In this document: one piece after another, positions 1 through 8,136 of the stretch
Position numbering within the stretch: position 1 is the stretch's first letter
Layout of the letters: each line of letters starts with the position of its first letter
Assembly (NCBI GenBank): GCA_016189835.1
Contig: JACPRU010000063.1
Location: 1-64,000, forward strand
Reading direction: 5' to 3'
From: Deltaproteobacteria bacterium
Lineage (GTDB): Bacteria; Desulfobacterota; Binatia; JACPRU01
DNA: 64,000 nucleotides
Translations under genes and position numbers: made by a program
The notes under the pieces: model-generated
What the model was told of the DNA's origin: nothing
Seen by the model: the letters and a program-made list of their open reading frames with translations, nothing else
Databases searched by the model: none

Positions 1-94
1 AGGCTACTGGGACGCGACTTCGCTGTTTTGCACGAAGACATGCGAGGCCCCGGTACGCGGCCACCGTACGGTTGCGGCTGCGCCGCGCTGAACG
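1..94 (+). repeat. Dispersed structured repeat, copy A
   Basis: This is one of four related intergenic sequences in the window (others at 23477, 38122 and 42540). It starts with a CTACT block at 4-8 and ends with GCGGCTGCGCCGC at 74-86, which folds into a 5-bp stem with a 3-base loop. The loop differs from the other copies (TGC instead of TGT) while the stem is kept. A CTTCG...CGAAG stem sits near positions 18-37. The left edge of the window may truncate it. It lies about 95 bases before the histidine kinase start. Confidence 0.8.
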
Positions 95-188
95 GATCCT
101 GGTCCGGCGGCGTCGCTGCCGCGACCTCGCACGCCGTTCCGACCCCTTCTGTACAGACGCGTGCCGACTGTGGCAGCCTGCGCCGCCG

Positions 189-1418
189 ATGATCCGCAGC
201 GAGCAGAACGCGGCGGACTGGGCGCTGGCAGAAGCCCGAGCGCGATCCCGCGAATCCGCCGAGCAGCTGGCCGTCCGGCTCCGCTGGCTCTCGATCGTCG
301 CCATGCCGATCGTCGCCCGCTTGTCGGGCCAGCCGATCCGGAGCCCCTGGTTCGAGGGGCTGCTCGTGCTGGGGATCGCCTACAACCTCTCCATTTCGCG
401 AGCGCTGGGCCGCGGTTGGCGGGCCCCCTCGCTCAGTCTCGCCACCGCGGTCACGGACAGCTTGTTCCTGCTGATGTCCTGCTGGCTGTCGGGTGGGATT
501 CACAGCGCGCTCACCACCTACGACTATCTGGCGATGCTGAGCGTGTGCACGCGCCTGTCGTTCGTTCCCACGCTCGCCCTCGGTGCCCTGTACGCGGCCG
601 AGCTGTCGCTGCTCGCCTGGCTCGACGGCTCGTTGTGGCAGGGCGAGCTGCCGGTGAAGATCTGCTACGTGTTCCTCACGGCGATCTTCGTATTCCCGCT
701 CGCCGAGGAGGCGCGCGACCGCTTCGCCGAGGTGCTCGCCGGCCATCAAGCGCAGCGACGCCTGCTGCATCGCCTGCTGCGCACCGGCGAGGACGAGCGC
801 CGCCTGGTCGCGCGCGAGCTGCACGACCGCGGCGGCGGCGCGTTGTTTTCTCTGCTTCACGGCCTGCGCCGCCTGCGCGAGTTCGTGCACCCGCGCGACG
901 CAGGCGCGGAGGCCGAGGTCGACCGCCTGATCGCCGTCACCGAGGCCACCGTGAACGACCTGCGCGCGCTGCTCGCCGATCTGCGCCCGCGGCTGCTCGA
1001 CGACCTCGGCCTCGCCGAGGCGCTGCGCGAGCTGCTGTCGCGCGAGCGGGCGCTGTCGGGAATCCCGGTGTCGTTCGAGGTCGCCACCGACGTGTTGCCC
1101 GATTCCGAGTCGGCTCTGGCGCTGTACCGCGTGGCGCAGGAGGCGTTCACCAACATCCGGCGGCACGCCCAGGCGAACGAGGCGAACGTCAGGCTGGCGC
1201 GGGACGACGGTGGCTGGACGCTCGCCGTCGAGGACGACGGCAACGGGCTCAACGACGGGCGCGCCGGTCTCGGCCTGCGCACCATGCAGGAGCGGGTCGA
1301 GGCGCTCGGCGGTAGGCTGGAGATTCGTTCTGCGCCGGGGTCGGGGACCAAGATCTGGGCCTGGGTGCCCGAGAACCTTTCAGGAGAAGGGAATGGCGAT
1401 TCGAGTTTTTCACGCTGA
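189..1418 (+). CDS. Membrane sensor histidine kinase, NarL/DesK type
   Basis: Sensor kinase of 409 residues. About five or six hydrophobic segments fill residues 30-190. A HisKA_3 dimerisation helix follows with the phospho-acceptor His near residue 212 (RELHDRGGG), then a HATPase domain with an N box (EAFTNIRRH), G1 (EDDGNGL) and G2 (GLGLRTMQERV). The family usually has a Gln four residues after the Asp of the H box (HDxxxQ); here that place is Gly, so phosphatase activity may be weak (inference). An ATG at 189 gives a sensible N-terminus; reading further upstream would run into the repeat. The downstream response regulator overlaps by 26 bases, so the two form a two-component pair. No extracellular sensor domain is evident, so the signal may be sensed within the membrane. 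Confidence 0.88.
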   Translation: MIRSEQNAADWALAEARARSRESAEQLAVRLRWLSIVAMPIVARLSGQPIRSPWFEGLLVLGIAYNLSISRALGRGWRAPSLSLATAVTDSLFLLMSCWLSGGIHSALTTYDYLAMLSVCTRLSFVPTLALGALYAAELSLLAWLDGSLWQGELPVKICYVFLTAIFVFPLAEEARDRFAEVLAGHQAQRRLLHRLLRTGEDERRLVARELHDRGGGALFSLLHGLRRLREFVHPRDAGAEAEVDRLIAVTEATVNDLRALLADLRPRLLDDLGLAEALRELLSRERALSGIPVSFEVATDVLPDSESALALYRVAQEAFTNIRRHAQANEANVRLARDDGGWTLAVEDDGNGLNDGRAGLGLRTMQERVEALGGRLEIRSAPGSGTKIWAWVPENLSGEGNGDSSFSR

Positions 1419-2067
1419 CGACCATCAGACGTTCCGCGACGGCATGCGGCTCATCCTCGAGCGAGAGCCCGACATCGAGGTCGTCGGCAGCGCCGGGGAT
1501 ACCGCCGAGGCGTTGCGCCTGATCAACAAGCTGAAGCCGGACGTCGCCCTTCTCGACCTGAGCATGCCCGGCGGAGGGGTGCTGGCGATCGTGCGCCGCC
1601 TGCGCACCGAGCTGCCGTCCGTCAAGGTGCTGATCCTCACCATGTTCGACAGCCCGGCGTACGTTCACGAGGCCGTGACCGCCGGCGCGCTCGGCTATCT
1701 ATTGAAGGAGGCGCCGGGGGAGGAGGTGGTGCGCGCCGTGCGCAACGTCGCCGCCGGACAGGGCTACCTGATGGCCGCCGTCACGCTGCCGGTGCTGCGC
1801 AAGCTCGCCGACGACGCGCGGCTGGAGGGCAGGCGGCATCTGCTGTCGGACCGCGAGATCGAGATCCTCGAGCTGATCGCCGCCGGAGCGGCCAACAAGG
1901 AGATCGCCGAGCGCCTGGGCATCACCGAGGTGACGGTGAAGGCTCACCTGCGCAACATCTACGCCAAGATCGGCGCGCAGAACCGCGCTCACGCGGTCAC
2001 CATCGCCCTGCAGCAGAAGCTGATCGAGTCGGGAATGCCGGTGCTCGATCCCGTACTGAAGTCCTGA
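1393..2067 (+). CDS. Response regulator, NarL/LuxR family
   Basis: Transcription regulator of 224 residues and partner of the kinase just upstream. The receiver domain (about residues 1-120) shows the acidic pair (HADDHQ), the phospho-acceptor Asp (LLDLSMPGG), the Thr (LTMFDS) and the Lys (YLLKEA). A LuxR-type helix-turn-helix fills about residues 145-210 (LSDREIEILELIAAG, then NKEIAERLGITEVTVKAHL). The ATG at 1393 is preceded by a clear AGGAGAAGG ribosome site inside the end of the kinase gene, which suggests translational coupling. Targets are not visible. Confidence 0.93.
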   Translation: MAIRVFHADDHQTFRDGMRLILEREPDIEVVGSAGDTAEALRLINKLKPDVALLDLSMPGGGVLAIVRRLRTELPSVKVLILTMFDSPAYVHEAVTAGALGYLLKEAPGEEVVRAVRNVAAGQGYLMAAVTLPVLRKLADDARLEGRRHLLSDREIEILELIAAGAANKEIAERLGITEVTVKAHLRNIYAKIGAQNRAHAVTIALQQKLIESGMPVLDPVLKS

Positions 2068-2557
2068 AGATTCCGAGACGCTCCCGCAGCCGAAAGATTG
2101 ATGGGCTTACTCCGAACGAGGGCTTGTTGGGTCGCGGCGCGATCGGGGACAAATCCGCCGCTGCCAGGCTCCTCCCGTTCGATCAGATCAAATCTTCCGG
2201 AGGCGCGCCTTCTTCGTCGTTCGGCAGGGAAGGGGGGGGGCGCGGCGAATCGTGCGAGCGGGGTGCGCTTCCGGCGGGCAGCGCGGCGAACGGGCGATCG
2301 AATGGCGAGAAGATCGACGAGGGAGGCGGCAGGCCGGTGCGGCGCGTGGCGCGCGGGGCCGGAAACGACGGTTGGCGCCTTGACAGCGACGGTCCCGGAC
2401 GTGGTAGTGGCTCGCCGTGAGTTGAAAGAGCGGATCCGCCGCTGGATCGCTGCGCCTGACCGGGACCGGGCAGGCAGCCGCGCGGCAATACGATAAAGAG
2501 GCTGCCCGCCACCGAGGGGCCGCCGGGGACCCGAACATCGCAAGGAGGACACCTCGA
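2068..2557. other. Intergenic region, 490 bases, no gene recognised
   Basis: No reading frame here resembles a protein; the open frames are arginine- and alanine-rich high-GC noise and conflict with one another. A 7-bp stem (2467-2473 with 2502-2508) lies about 50 bases before the next gene, with the AT-richer AATACGATAAAG in its loop. A perfect TTGACA occurs at 2380 but lacks a convincing -10 box at the right distance. The region probably holds the terminator of the two-component pair and the promoter and leader of the next operon. Confidence 0.5.
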
Positions 2558-3625
2558 ATGATGTGGCACCACAAACTAGCCTCTCGCCGGAGATCACTGG
2601 CGATCACCGCCGCTCTGGCGATGGCGATCGCCGGCGTGGCCGCCTGTCACGGCGTCGCCCCGGCGCCGCCGCCGCGCGAAGGGTTCGCGATCACCGACAA
2701 GTTCTTCGACGTCAAGTCGCTCGGCAACGACTCCTTCCTGCTGCTCGGCTATCGCAGCCTGCTCGCCCGGTCCGACGACGGCGGAGCGACCTGGAAGCGG
2801 CTCGCGGCACCCACCCACCGCAACATGACCCGGCTCGCCTTCGTCGACGGCAAGCTGGGGTGGGGCGTCGGCCACGAGGGCATCATCTTCAAGACCGAGA
2901 GCGGCGGCGACGGCTGGAAGGAGCAGCAGAGCGGCACCAAGAACGCTCTGTTCGACCTGAGCGTCACCAGCCCGACGAGCGTCTGGGCTGCCGGCGACCT
3001 GTCCTCCGTCCTGCACACGACCGACGGCGGCGCCACGTGGTCGCTGCAGAAGGTGGAGATCTCCTCGATCGGCGTCCGCGAAGACATGACGCTGGCGGTC
3101 GGCGACCCGATCTTCTACTCGATCTCGTGCAGCGACGACAACAACTGCACCGTGGTCGGGGAATTCGGGCAGGTGCGCATGACCGCCGACGGCGGCAAGA
3201 CCTGGGGCGCCGGCCACGGGGGTCTGCTCGGCGTCAAGTATCGTGACGTGATGAGCATGCCGACGCTGCTCTGCGTGAGAGTTCGCGACGCGCAGCACGC
3301 GGTGGCCGTCGGCACCTACGGAGCGATCGCCTCGACCGAGGACGGCGTCAACTGGCGCTGGAACGACTCGCCGGTCGGCGCTCCGCTCTACGACATCCGC
3401 GCGCTGCCGGACGGCGACTACCTCGCCGTCGGCGCCAGCGGCGTGGTGCTGCGCGGCAACCCGACGAGCGGCTGGAAGGTGGTGGAGATGCCCCCGGGGG
3501 TATTCACCTGGATCGGGGCGTCCGATTTCGACGCGGCCGGGCACGGAGTGGCCGGGGGAGGACACGGCCTGGTCCTCACGACCAACGATTTCGGCAAGAA
3601 ATGGGAGTGGAAGGCCAATGGCTGA
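2558..3625 (+). CDS. YCF48/BNR-repeat lipoprotein
   Basis: Secreted lipoprotein of 355 residues with a beta-propeller fold of the YCF48/HCF136 type. The N-terminus has arginines, a hydrophobic core and a lipobox (GVAAC, Cys near residue 30). Repeated Asp-box-like motifs follow (DDGGATWKR, TDGGATWSL, ADGGKTWGA, EDGVNWRW). The ATG at 2558 has AGGAGG seven bases upstream. The gene overlaps the next one (RND permease) by 8 bases. YCF48-like proteins are known neighbours of this RND/MMPL permease type, where they are presumed periplasmic accessories; the substrate is unknown. It is not evidence of photosynthesis. Confidence 0.85.
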   Translation: MMWHHKLASRRRSLAITAALAMAIAGVAACHGVAPAPPPREGFAITDKFFDVKSLGNDSFLLLGYRSLLARSDDGGATWKRLAAPTHRNMTRLAFVDGKLGWGVGHEGIIFKTESGGDGWKEQQSGTKNALFDLSVTSPTSVWAAGDLSSVLHTTDGGATWSLQKVEISSIGVREDMTLAVGDPIFYSISCSDDNNCTVVGEFGQVRMTADGGKTWGAGHGGLLGVKYRDVMSMPTLLCVRVRDAQHAVAVGTYGAIASTEDGVNWRWNDSPVGAPLYDIRALPDGDYLAVGASGVVLRGNPTSGWKVVEMPPGVFTWIGASDFDAAGHGVAGGGHGLVLTTNDFGKKWEWKANG

Positions 3626-6032
3626 GACCAACGATAATCTCATCGTCCATCAGGAGAAGGCGGCGCTCTACCGCCTCGGCCAGTGGCTGATCGACCACCG
3701 CAAGATGGTGGCCGGCCTGACTTACGGCTTCACGGCGCTGATGCTCTTCTACACCGTGAAAATCGAGATGTTCACCGAGTTCGGCGACCTGCTGCCCTAC
3801 CGCCATCCGTTCGTGCAGGTGCACACCAAGTTCGCCAACCAGTTCGGCGGCGCGAACAACATCACGATCATGGTCGAGGTGAAGAACGGCACGATCTTCA
3901 ACGTCGACACCTTGAGCAAGATCTACAAGATGACGCAGGTCATCGACGTCCTGCCCGGCATCAACCACGACCAGATCGACTCGATCGGCCACCGCTCGAC
4001 GCGCTACCTGACGATGCAGGGCGGCTCGATCGCCACGCCGCCGGTCATGCGCCGCCCGCCGTCCTCCGACAGGGACGTGAACGAGATCCGCAACATCGTC
4101 CACTACTCGGAGAACATTCACGGCATCCTGGTCTCGCTCGACGACAAGGCCGCGCTGATCCGCGCGAACTTCTTCGAGGGGCGGGTCAACTACCGCCAGC
4201 TCTTCTACGACGTCAACGACAAGATCATCAAACCGTTCCAGGACGACAACACGGTCCTCTGGGTGGCCGGCGAGCCGCGCCTCTACGGGTGGATTTACCA
4301 CTACACGGGCGAGGTCTGGTACATCTTCGGCGGCTGCACGGCGTTCATGTGGATCCTGCTCTACCTGTACTTCCACGACTGGCGCGGCTCGCTGCGGCCG
4401 ACGCTGACCGGCATGATCTCGGCGATCTGGGGCCTCGGCGTGGTCCATATGATCGGCTTCCCGATGGACCCGCTGTCGCTGGTGATCCCGTTCTTCGTCA
4501 CCGCGCGGGCGGTCAGCCACTCGGTGCAGATGCACGAGCGCTACTACGAGGAGTACCACCGCCACAACTGGAACAAGGTGCAGGCGATCGTCGCGGCGTT
4601 CGCCGAGCTGTTCGAGCCGACGCTCTCGGGCATCGTCACCGACGCGCTCGGCATGCTGGTGATCGTGCTCGTCCCGGTGGTGATCCTGCAGCGCATCGCC
4701 ATCTCCGCCTCGATCTGGGTGGCGGCGATCGTGCTCTCCGAGCTGATCCTCAACCCGATCATCTACTACTACCTGAAGGCTCCGGAGAAGGAGAACGTGC
4801 TGGGCCGTGAGGAAGGGCCCTTCCAGCGCCTCATCACCTGGTGGAGCCACGTCGTGGTCGGCCCCAGGGCGCGCTGGGTCGCGCTCGGCTTCTGGGTGGG
4901 GGCGTTCCTGCTCGCCGCCACCCAGGTGCAGCACATCACCATCGGCGACGCGACGACCTCCACGCCGCTCCTCCAGCCCGACTCGCCGTACAACAACGCG
5001 CACATGCGCATCCAGAAGTTCTTCGGCGGCGTCGAGCCGCTGATCATCGTCATCGAGGGCAAGGAGAAGGGCGCTCTCAAGGATCCGCAGTCGATCGAGG
5101 CGATGGAGGCGTTCCAGCGCTACGTCGACAGCGATCCCGAGGTCGGCTACAGCTTCTCGCTCGCCGACATCGTGAAATCGATCAACATGGTGTTCTACGA
5201 CACCCAGCCGCGCTGGGGCGTGATCCCCGAGGAGATCGGCCGCATCGCCAACCTGTTCTTCTTCTACTTCGCCGGCTCGCCGCCGTCGGAGACCTCGAAG
5301 TACCTCGACCCCTCGTACACCAACGCCCACGTCACGTTCTTCTGCCGCAACCACCAGGGCGACACCGTGGCGCGAATCATCGAGCGCTGCCGCGAGTACG
5401 TGGCGAAGTTCCCGGCCGCCAAGATCGACTTCCGCCTCGCCGGCGGTCTGATCGGCGTCACCGCGGCCGCCAACGAGGAGATCCTCAAGAACGACATCTT
5501 GATGAACGTGCTCGGCTTCGGGACGATCTGGTTCGTCCTGCTGTTCACCTACCGGTCGTTCGTGGCCGGCATCATGATGCTGATCCCGCTGTTCCTCGCC
5601 AACGGCGTGATCAACGCCTACATCGGCTTCAACCACCTCGGCATCAACCTGCAGTCGCTCCCCGTGGTGACCGTGGGTGTCGGCTTCGGCATCGACTACG
5701 GCCTGTACATCGTCAGCCGCGCGATCGAGGAGTACCGCGACCACCTCGACTTCGAGAAGGCGGTGCAGCGCGGCATGCAGACCGCCGGCAAGGCGGTGAC
5801 CTTCACCGCGGTGTCGCTGTCGGTCGCCACGCTGGCCTGGGCGTTCTCCGACATCCGCTTCAATTCGGACATGGGACTGCTGCTGTTCCTGTGGATGATG
5901 ATCAGCTTCATGTCGACGATGTCGTTGCTGCCAGCGCTGATGGTGATCATGAGGCCGAAGTTCATGACCCTGCTCGTCAAGCCCGCACAGGCGGCGAAGG
6001 CCGAGCAGGCCGTGGCCACCGGAACATCTTGA
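3618..6032 (+). CDS. RND/MMPL-family permease, copy 1
   Basis: Inner-membrane transporter of 804 residues. The layout is typical of the half-size RND/MMPL class: one membrane helix near residues 30-50, a periplasmic domain (about 50-230), a block of about five helices (230-385), one helix (about 415-440), a second periplasmic domain (445-615), and a final helix block (620-790). The family signature GVGFGIDYGLYIVSR is near the last block. It is clearly paralogous to the permease at 10995: both share FGGAN, AGEPRLYGW, FRLAGGLIGV(T/L)AAANEE and AGKAVTFTA(V/L). It overlaps the YCF48 gene, so the two form one unit. The cargo is probably a lipid or other hydrophobic molecule (inference from the family). 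Confidence 0.9.
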   Translation: MAETNDNLIVHQEKAALYRLGQWLIDHRKMVAGLTYGFTALMLFYTVKIEMFTEFGDLLPYRHPFVQVHTKFANQFGGANNITIMVEVKNGTIFNVDTLSKIYKMTQVIDVLPGINHDQIDSIGHRSTRYLTMQGGSIATPPVMRRPPSSDRDVNEIRNIVHYSENIHGILVSLDDKAALIRANFFEGRVNYRQLFYDVNDKIIKPFQDDNTVLWVAGEPRLYGWIYHYTGEVWYIFGGCTAFMWILLYLYFHDWRGSLRPTLTGMISAIWGLGVVHMIGFPMDPLSLVIPFFVTARAVSHSVQMHERYYEEYHRHNWNKVQAIVAAFAELFEPTLSGIVTDALGMLVIVLVPVVILQRIAISASIWVAAIVLSELILNPIIYYYLKAPEKENVLGREEGPFQRLITWWSHVVVGPRARWVALGFWVGAFLLAATQVQHITIGDATTSTPLLQPDSPYNNAHMRIQKFFGGVEPLIIVIEGKEKGALKDPQSIEAMEAFQRYVDSDPEVGYSFSLADIVKSINMVFYDTQPRWGVIPEEIGRIANLFFFYFAGSPPSETSKYLDPSYTNAHVTFFCRNHQGDTVARIIERCREYVAKFPAAKIDFRLAGGLIGVTAAANEEILKNDILMNVLGFGTIWFVLLFTYRSFVAGIMMLIPLFLANGVINAYIGFNHLGINLQSLPVVTVGVGFGIDYGLYIVSRAIEEYRDHLDFEKAVQRGMQTAGKAVTFTAVSLSVATLAWAFSDIRFNSDMGLLLFLWMMISFMSTMSLLPALMVIMRPKFMTLLVKPAQAAKAEQAVATGTS

Positions 6033-6853
6033 TCCGCGCGGGGGGACGTTCTTCTGCTTGGAGACAAAGGAGAAGAACGTCCCCCCTCTATTTTTGTCTT
6101 GTCGTACTCTCGTGCACCGCGGCGACGAGCGGGCGCCACCCGGCGCCGATCGCCGCCGACGCGCGGATTCCCGTCGAGTCCTATTTTCCGCTCACCGAGC
6201 GCAGCCAGTGGAGTTATCGGGTCCAGGACTTCGTCAAGCAACTGACCTACCAGGCGAGGGTCAGGGTTTACGGCGAGCAGTACGTCGAGGCGCTGAACCG
6301 CTACGGCATCGCCGTCGAGGAGCGCTATTCGAGCTTCGGTCCCGCCGGCCCGTACGTTCTCGAGGAGCAGGAGCCGATCCTATACTTCCGGGAGAACGGC
6401 TATCTGAACCGCGTGCTGCTCACCTACCAGGCGGGAAGGGTGATCGCCGCCAGCGGCTCGGGCGACACGCAGTTCCTGCCGGAGATCCTGCGCGAGGGAG
6501 CCTCCTGGGACAGCAACACGCAGGCGTTCCGCGTCGGCGATCTCGGCTTCCAGGTGAGCTTCCGCCATACCGCGTCGATCGAGCGCGAGACCATCCGGGT
6601 GCCGGCCGGCGCGTTCGACAACTGCGTGCGCGTCGACACCCACTCCACCGAGGGGCCGAACTCGGGTTACGGGCCCGGCGAGGAGCTGGTGTTCTACTAC
6701 TCCGACTGGTACGCGCCGGAAGTCGGGCTGGTGCTCACGAGGCAGTGGGACGACGCGCAGCGCCAGCGCGAGCGGACGCGGATCGAGCTGATCGGCTACG
6801 CAGTCACCCCGGCCGCTCCGGCCGGGGCCGATTCGGGAACCGCCAGGGATTGA
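6029..6853 (+). CDS. Putative lipoprotein; start region overlaps a palindrome
   Basis: Unrecognised secreted protein, about 274 residues. The only usable in-frame start before the conserved body is a TTG at 6029 that overlaps the permease stop as TTGA. Read this way, the N-terminus is arginine-rich (AWRQRRRTSP), then hydrophobic with a lipobox-like VVLSC. The body from about residue 45 is acidic and beta-rich (PLTERSQWSYRV, VPAGAFDNCVRVDTH, YYSDWYAPEVGLV), a style seen in outer-membrane or periplasmic accessory lipoproteins. The stretch encoding the signal peptide coincides with the 6041-6096 palindrome and its T-rich tail, so the true start is uncertain and may have been remodelled. It is probably co-transcribed with the RND permease unless the palindrome terminates transcription. 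Confidence 0.65.
   Translation: MIRAGGRSSAWRQRRRTSPLYFCLVVLSCTAATSGRHPAPIAADARIPVESYFPLTERSQWSYRVQDFVKQLTYQARVRVYGEQYVEALNRYGIAVEERYSSFGPAGPYVLEEQEPILYFRENGYLNRVLLTYQAGRVIAASGSGDTQFLPEILREGASWDSNTQAFRVGDLGFQVSFRHTASIERETIRVPAGAFDNCVRVDTHSTEGPNSGYGPGEELVFYYSDWYAPEVGLVLTRQWDDAQRQRERTRIELIGYAVTPAAPAGADSGTARD
6041..6096 (+). repeat. Perfect 15-bp inverted repeat with T-tail (REP-like or terminator)
   Basis: Arms 6041-6055 and 6071-6085 (GGGGGACGTTCTTCT and its complement) match perfectly around a 15-base loop and are followed by a TATTTTTG tail. As RNA it has the form of a Rho-independent terminator after the RND permease. The GGGG foot and long palindrome also resemble REP units moved by Y1 transposases (inference). 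It overlaps the presumed signal-peptide coding region of the next gene. Confidence 0.8.
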
Positions 6854-6881
6854 GCCGCGGCGCCGTGGTGCGCCACCCTTC

Positions 6882-7193
6882 TCAATGCGCGCCCGCGCTC
6901 CCGGGTGCGGCCGCGGCGGCCGCCTGGGTCGCGGCCTCGAGCCTGCGCTGACAGCGGGCGAGCTCTTCCTGGGCCATCGTTCGCTGCGTCAGCGCGTTCT
7001 CCTTCTCGCCCGTTGCGTTCTGGATCTTCTGCCGCAGCTCGGCGGCCTCCACGCGCAGCAGCAGCGCGTCGCCCCAGAAGATGTAACCGAGAGCGATGCC
7101 GGCGCTCAGCGTCAGGGCGAGCAGCACGAACCAGCCGCCGTACGTCCACACCGCCTCCTTGATCTGGCCCTCGGCACTCTTGGTTTCGCTCAT
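6882..7193 (-). CDS. Small membrane-anchored coiled-coil protein
   Basis: Protein of 103 residues on the minus strand between two plus-strand lipoprotein genes. It has one membrane helix at about residues 20-42 (WFVLLALTLSAGIALGYIFW) followed by a heptad-like helix (VEAAELRQKIQNATGEKE) and an alanine-rich tail. The ATG at 7193 is preceded by AGGAGG five bases away, a strong ribosome site that supports a real gene. No domain was recognised. The coiled coil probably faces the periplasm or cytoplasm and may mediate oligomerisation; function is unknown. Confidence 0.75.
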   Translation of the reverse strand: MSETKSAEGQIKEAVWTYGGWFVLLALTLSAGIALGYIFWGDALLLRVEAAELRQKIQNATGEKENALTQRTMAQEELARCQRRLEAATQAAAAAAPGSAGAH

Positions 7194-7324
7194 GTCGGTC
7201 CTCCTGGCGGATCTGGAAAGCGCAGCACCATACGAGACGAAGCGAGATTGTCAACAATCCCGCAGGGCGCGCCCGTCTCTTGCCAAACGAAACGCATCTG
7301 TTTTATCCGGGGTCGGCGCCGATC

Positions 7325-8131
7325 ATGCGGACCCCCCACCACCAGCGGAGCGTCGAGGCGTTCTGCGCCGCCGCCGGCCTGGCGGTGACGCTGCTCTCGG
7401 GCGGATGCCTGAGCGGATCGCTGGCGGGCGGCAACGCCGCGCGACCGAACCTCGAGAGCAAGGTCTTTGCGATCGGCTGCGACGACGCGCGCCGCTATGC
7501 GGCGAAGACCCTGAAGGCGCGCAGCTACCGGATCACCGACGTCACCCGCAGCGGATCGCAGACGACGGTGACCGGGCGGAACGAGGCGGACAAGGTCACC
7601 TCGAGCCTCACCGTGACCTGCCAGGGCGACGGCGTGACGGTGCAGCCGCAGGGCCACAGCCAGTGGGTGCGGGACGGCCTGCGCTTCGGCTTCTACCAGA
7701 TCACCGAGACGGCTGACCGAGTGTGGCCGCCGCCGACCGGGCCGGTGGTGACGATGGATCTGTTCCAGGGGCCCGAAGCGAAGATCGAGTTCCCCGCCGA
7801 GCTCGAGCCGCTCGGCGTGGTCGCGGTGCGCGTCAAGGTGCTGAACGCCGGCGAGCGCACGCTGCGCGTCGATCCGCTCCGCGTACAGGCGGTGAGCGAG
7901 AGCGGCTCGAAGGCGGCGCCGCTGTCGGGCGCGGACGCCGCGCGCAGGCTCGCCGAATCCGATCCCGGCATCGACTCCAAGCTGCTGCGGCCGACCAGGC
8001 TCCATCGGGGGGAGAGCGTCGTCGGCTTCGTCTTCTTTCCGGCCGGCGCCTACAGCGGCGGGTCGCTGGCATTGATCGACGACCAGACGGGCGAAGCGGA
8101 CGATTACGACGTCGCCTTCGCGATCTCGTAG
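7325..8131 (+). CDS. Putative lipoprotein of unknown function
   Basis: About 268 residues from the ATG at 7325, which gives a compact signal peptide ending in a lipobox (LLSGGC, Cys near residue 28). An earlier ATG at 7280 would add 15 residues with no ribosome site. The first half (about 40-130) carries DARRYAAKTLKARSYRITDV and a short beta-rich segment; the second half looks like an immunoglobulin-like beta domain (VVAVRVKVLNAGERTLRVDP). The gene ends 5 bases before the next, so it is probably the first gene of an operon with the spermidine-synthase-like protein and the second RND permease. Confidence 0.75.
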   Translation: MRTPHHQRSVEAFCAAAGLAVTLLSGGCLSGSLAGGNAARPNLESKVFAIGCDDARRYAAKTLKARSYRITDVTRSGSQTTVTGRNEADKVTSSLTVTCQGDGVTVQPQGHSQWVRDGLRFGFYQITETADRVWPPPTGPVVTMDLFQGPEAKIEFPAELEPLGVVAVRVKVLNAGERTLRVDPLRVQAVSESGSKAAPLSGADAARRLAESDPGIDSKLLRPTRLHRGESVVGFVFFPAGAYSGGSLALIDDQTGEADDYDVAFAIS

Positions 8132-8136
8132 GCGCG

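Noticed and set aside
2380-2409. TTGACA at 2380 as a promoter for the YCF48 operon
   Set aside because: No acceptable -10 box lies 16-18 bases downstream.
2098-2607. Several open frames of 98-202 codons in the gap before the YCF48 gene
   Set aside because: They conflict with each other, are arginine- and serine-rich, and lack ribosome sites or recognisable motifs.
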